Below, in pieces: positions 6,965-7,082 of a stretch of 7,082 bases of DNA. Source of the stretch: Pseudomonadota bacterium (GTDB taxonomy: Bacteria; Pseudomonadota; Alphaproteobacteria; Rhodobacterales; Rhodobacteraceae); contig JAQBUS010000048.1 in assembly GCA_027623875.1 (NCBI GenBank), positions 1-7,082 of the forward strand, written 5' to 3'. The position numbers and the translations under genes were made by a program. Each line of letters begins with the position of its first letter. Within the stretch, counting starts at the first letter, position 1. The notes under the pieces are model-generated. The model searched no databases, had not been told where the DNA came from, and worked only from the letters and a program-made list of their open reading frames with translations.

Positions 6965-6993
6965 ATCGAGACCTTTCGGACAGAGGTTGTCAA
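6965..6993 (-). promoter_or_regulatory. Possible promoter of the DUF924 gene
   Basis: On the minus strand a perfect TTGACA sits at 6993-6988. At the normal 17-base spacing the -10 position reads CTCGAT, a poor match, and transcription would start almost at the ribosome site. The -35 match alone could be chance in AT-rich DNA. Confidence 0.25.
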
Positions 6994-7020
6994 TATTTTT
7001 CAATTACACAAGCAAGTTTT

Positions 7021-7054
7021 AAAAAAAATTATTAAACCAAATTCTTAATAATTT
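7021..7054 (-). terminator. Rho-independent-like terminator with AT-only stem
   Basis: On the minus strand AAATTATTAA (7054-7045) pairs perfectly with TTAATAATTT (7035-7026) across a nine-base loop, a ten-pair stem without G-C pairs. It is followed at once by five more T, making eight in a row. It lies directly after a TAA at 7055-7053, so it fits the end of a minus-strand gene entering from the right edge and separates it from the DUF924 gene. Confidence 0.5.
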
Positions 7055-7082
7055 AATTATTTCTGTCGTTGATTTCTTCAAT
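7053..7082 (-). CDS. Possible C-terminal end of a minus-strand gene
   Basis: Nine codons (IEEINDRNN) and a TAA are visible on the minus strand before the window edge, followed by the terminator-like hairpin. The hairpin is the only reason to believe a gene ends here; the product cannot be identified from nine residues. Confidence 0.3.
   Translation of the reverse strand: MEEINDRNN

Noticed and set aside
6853..7035. Plus-strand open frame over the DUF924 start
   Set aside because: It is antisense to the DUF924 coding region and ribosome site and has no recognisable features.
1..7082. tRNA, rRNA, CRISPR array, insertion sequence or prophage
   Set aside because: No cloverleaf, spaced direct repeats, transposase motifs or terminal inverted repeats were seen on either strand.

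Overview
The window looks like chromosomal DNA from a marine alphaproteobacterium with an AT-rich genome. The base composition is AT-rich by eye (not counted). Three things point this way. There is a very clear DddP-type dimethylsulfoniopropionate (DMSP) lyase, a gene best known from roseobacters and SAR116-type bacteria. UvrA has a first zinc site reading C-P-T-S instead of C-P-x-C, as I recall from alphaproteobacterial UvrA. There is also a haem-dependent oxidative N-demethylase-like (DUF3445) protein. I cannot name the species from the sequence alone.

Layout. On the minus strand, positions 1-1141 hold a two-gene unit: a DUF3445 / HODM-alpha-like protein (1141 down to 362) whose end overlaps by 14 bases the start of a histidine-phosphatase-family protein (375 down past the left edge). 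A 99-base divergent intergenic region (1142-1240) separates it from a plus-strand pair. That pair is dddP (1241-2584), overlapped by 8 bases by a PIG-L/LmbE-type deacetylase gene (2577-3272). A short convergent gap of 34 bases (3273-3306) follows. Then comes uvrA on the minus strand (6150 down to 3307), the nucleotide-excision-repair ATPase, with a 218-base non-coding region upstream (6151-6368). Further right on the minus strand is a DUF924-family gene (6949 down to 6369) broken by an in-frame TAG and a one-base frameshift in a run of seven T (coding strand). At the right edge are an AT-only hairpin plus T-run and the last nine codons of a possible minus-strand gene.

How the genes may work together. 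DddP cleaves DMSP to dimethyl sulfide and acrylate, giving the cell carbon from an abundant algal osmolyte. The PIG-L-like hydrolase is very probably co-transcribed and translationally coupled with it; its substrate is unknown. The divergent DUF3445 protein belongs to the family that oxidatively demethylates small methylated amines, so this short stretch may combine uptake-product processing for two kinds of methylated marine osmolyte. That link is inference from gene arrangement only. uvrA and the DUF924 remnant appear to be unrelated housekeeping or flanking genes. The most notable points are the dddP/PIG-L coupling, the divergent N-demethylase-like gene and the doubly broken DUF924 gene.
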